Assembly: GCF_020882245.1 (NCBI RefSeq)
Contig: NC_083600.1
Span: forward strand, 44,549,019 to 44,613,018
Source: Rhopalosiphum padi
Taxonomy: Eukaryota > Arthropoda > Insecta > Hemiptera > Aphididae
Length of the DNA stretch: 64,000 nt
Reading direction: 5' to 3'
The notes below the pieces were generated by a model. That model was not told the origin of the DNA and searched no databases. It saw only the letters and a list, made by a program, of their open reading frames with translations. This document shows positions 62,500 through 64,000 of this stretch, piece after piece; position 1 is the first letter of the stretch; every line of letters starts with the position of its first letter. The position numbers and the translations under genes are program-made.

Positions 62500-62720
62500 T
62501 TTTCAATGACCTGTGTGTGTGTTTTTTGTGTCTGTAATCATCTTTTGACGTAATGTAAAAATGCTTTGATTTTCCACTTTGAGGATAATTTTAAATTTCT
62601 ATCCCGAGGGGTTAAAAGTAAAAAATTCCCAATACTTTTCAAATCTGAAAAACAAAAAAACTTGAATTTTTACGTAAAACAAGTTTTATATTAAATTATT
62701 TATTTTGTTGTAGGTAATTC
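62500..62720. repeat. dispersed-repeat copy (related to about 1.3 kb)
   Basis: The phrase GTGTGTGTTTTTTGTGTCTG, followed by ATCATCTTTTGACG, CTTTGATTTTCCACTTTGAG and ATTCCCAATACTTTTCAAA, resembles a repeat common in aphid genomes by recall. The second half parallels 1.25-1.41 kb in this window. Confidence 0.4.
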
Positions 62721-62729
62721 AAAGAGGTT

Positions 62730-64000
62730 CAAATCTGTTTCTATGATTAATATTAAATTTTCTTTAATATTATCATTTTCTATACATAGTATAATTCTCA
62801 AAATTTTTTCACCCATTTGAACTACTTTTAGACATTTAAAATTCCTTAGTTTTTTACTATATATTATTATTCACTAAACAATTCTATCAAATTTAACACA
62901 AGATAGTATAACAATATTAAAAATATATAGGCATAATTTTTTTATATATACATTTAAGTCAACATTTTTAAAAAATTCACCATAATCACAAAAGTTTTAT
63001 AAACCATAAGTATTTTGTAGTGAAAAATTGAATTAATTTTTTTAATAAATTTTACTGAATAGCTTTTAATATTTTATATAAATTAAATTCATCGATGAAA
63101 ATAAAACAAATGATAAAGTAATGCAAGTATATTTAACGTCACCAATTTTTAAACATTTTTACAACAACCTTAAATAGTTAAAGATTTCGGTGAAGATAAG
63201 TATGTTACTGAGAACACTCAACACTGTTTCCAATAAAATAAAAACTACAATAAAAGATATAATAAACATACCTATTATAATCTAAATTACATATTTAAAA
63301 CTATTAAGAAAAGTAATAATATGCAGTAAACTTTTTTTTTCAAAAGTAAAGTTAAAAATGAAAATAACTACAGATAACAAAAACAAACTTTTATAAATAA
63401 TTAAATTATTAAATGCATTAGATTGTTGTGTGAACGCTAATTAATTGTCAGGATTAACTTTGTTAAAATGTTAAAAGGCGAAAATTAAATATTAAATAAT
63501 TTAGATAAATCGTTATGGTATAGGAATTTTTGTGCAATACTATGAATATTTAAAGGAAAAAGTCTAAATTTTTAAAAATTGTATTTCATTTTCATTCAAA
63601 TACGTATAATAAAATCATATATTTACAAAAATTGTGTTAAATTAAGTAAATGCGAGAATACAATTTTTTCATTATAATTGGATCTGTAAAAAGTCAATAT
63701 ATGTAACAATCATCCTCCTAATTTTCAAAAAAACAACTGAGCACGTCATTCTCCAGGTTTGATTTAGTATTTGTCGTGTTACAAACATGACCGACAAGAA
63801 TCGAAAGCGTTTTGTTGTTTTGTATCGTATATTATTTCCAGGTGCTTTGTAAATGGTTAATTACTTCGGTGGTTTCCGTGTATAGTGTATCTACAAGAAC
63901 TCAATAATATTTATCGTTGCTGTACTACGTACATAACATCCATATTATGATTAAACAATCTATCTGCCTCTCTCACCATGATAAATTAACAATTTATAAA
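62730..64000. other. AT-rich stretch to the window end
   Basis: No gene is supported. Near 63,787 a short ATG frame (MTDKNRKRFVVLYRILFPG) runs into an acceptor-like TATTATTTCCAG and stops soon after. The last 250 bp are slightly richer in GC. Confidence 0.5.

Noticed and set aside
1..64000. CRISPR array, bacterial operon, viral or toxin gene
   Set aside because: No regularly spaced direct repeats, no long contiguous frames and no recognisable viral or toxin domain. The base composition and splice-like signals are those of a eukaryotic genome.

Overview
The window looks like nuclear DNA of an insect, most likely an aphid (Hemiptera: Aphididae). It is very AT-rich, with long runs of TAATATTATA-type sequence, many GGTACCT/ACCTACCT-type words, CpG-rich patches that are not depleted of CpG, and dispersed repeats of kinds common in aphid assemblies. 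That assignment rests on sequence style; no complete gene I recognise confirms it. There is no bacterial gene organisation, CRISPR array, tRNA or rRNA. The longest open frame is 147 codons, so this is a gene desert, a very large intron, or the regulatory surroundings of a gene outside the window.

Layout. Short CpG-rich islands, about 0.3-1.5 kb each, alternate with AT-rich deserts. Islands lie near 1.6-2.7, 6.3-6.8, 10.9-12.6, 18.2-18.5, 19.8-20.4, 21.9-25.1, 26.7-28.5, 30.9-31.5, 33.5-33.9, 35.1-36.3, 40.4-41.1, 50.1-50.8, 54.1-54.4, 56.6-56.9, 58.2-59.1 and 61.4-62.1 kb. Almost every exon-like signal sits in one of them. The quietest deserts are 2.7-5.2, 41.2-47.0, 47.4-50.1, 50.9-53.8, 54.4-56.5 and 62.2-63.7 kb.

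Candidate genes, all unproven. (1) A minus-strand model at 12,314-11,714: three exons, two introns of about 80 bp with good splice signals, an ATG in good context, 146 residues, and a poly(A) signal downstream. (2) Minus-strand exon-like blocks at 22.6, 22.3-22.1, 20.2 and 18.4 kb. The 22.1 and 18.4 kb blocks are phase-compatible, and the two near 22 kb have about 62-64% G/C at third codon positions in an AT-rich background. (3) A plus-strand block that could begin at 36,269 with a strong GTAAGT donor, and a short terminal-exon candidate at 40,374. (4) Possible small secreted-peptide frames at 5,242 and 50,665. (5) Terminal-exon candidates at 58,492 (plus) and 61,589 (minus). CpG-rich DNA has few stop codons on either strand, so open frames there are weak evidence, and confidences are set accordingly.

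Mobile DNA. A non-autonomous hAT element at 29,573-29,777 has a perfect 8-bp target duplication and is apparently nested in an older repeat. A second, decayed hAT-like element lies at 30,503-30,635. A decayed non-LTR retrotransposon RNase H fragment is at about 51.9-52.1 kb on the minus strand. A Helitron-like 3' end lies at 59.7-59.99 kb, and several repeat-family fragments are scattered elsewhere. Microsatellites are frequent; the largest is 29 CTA units at 15,460-15,546. I found no convincing undescribed system. The best leads are the 12 kb gene model and the 22 kb exon cluster.
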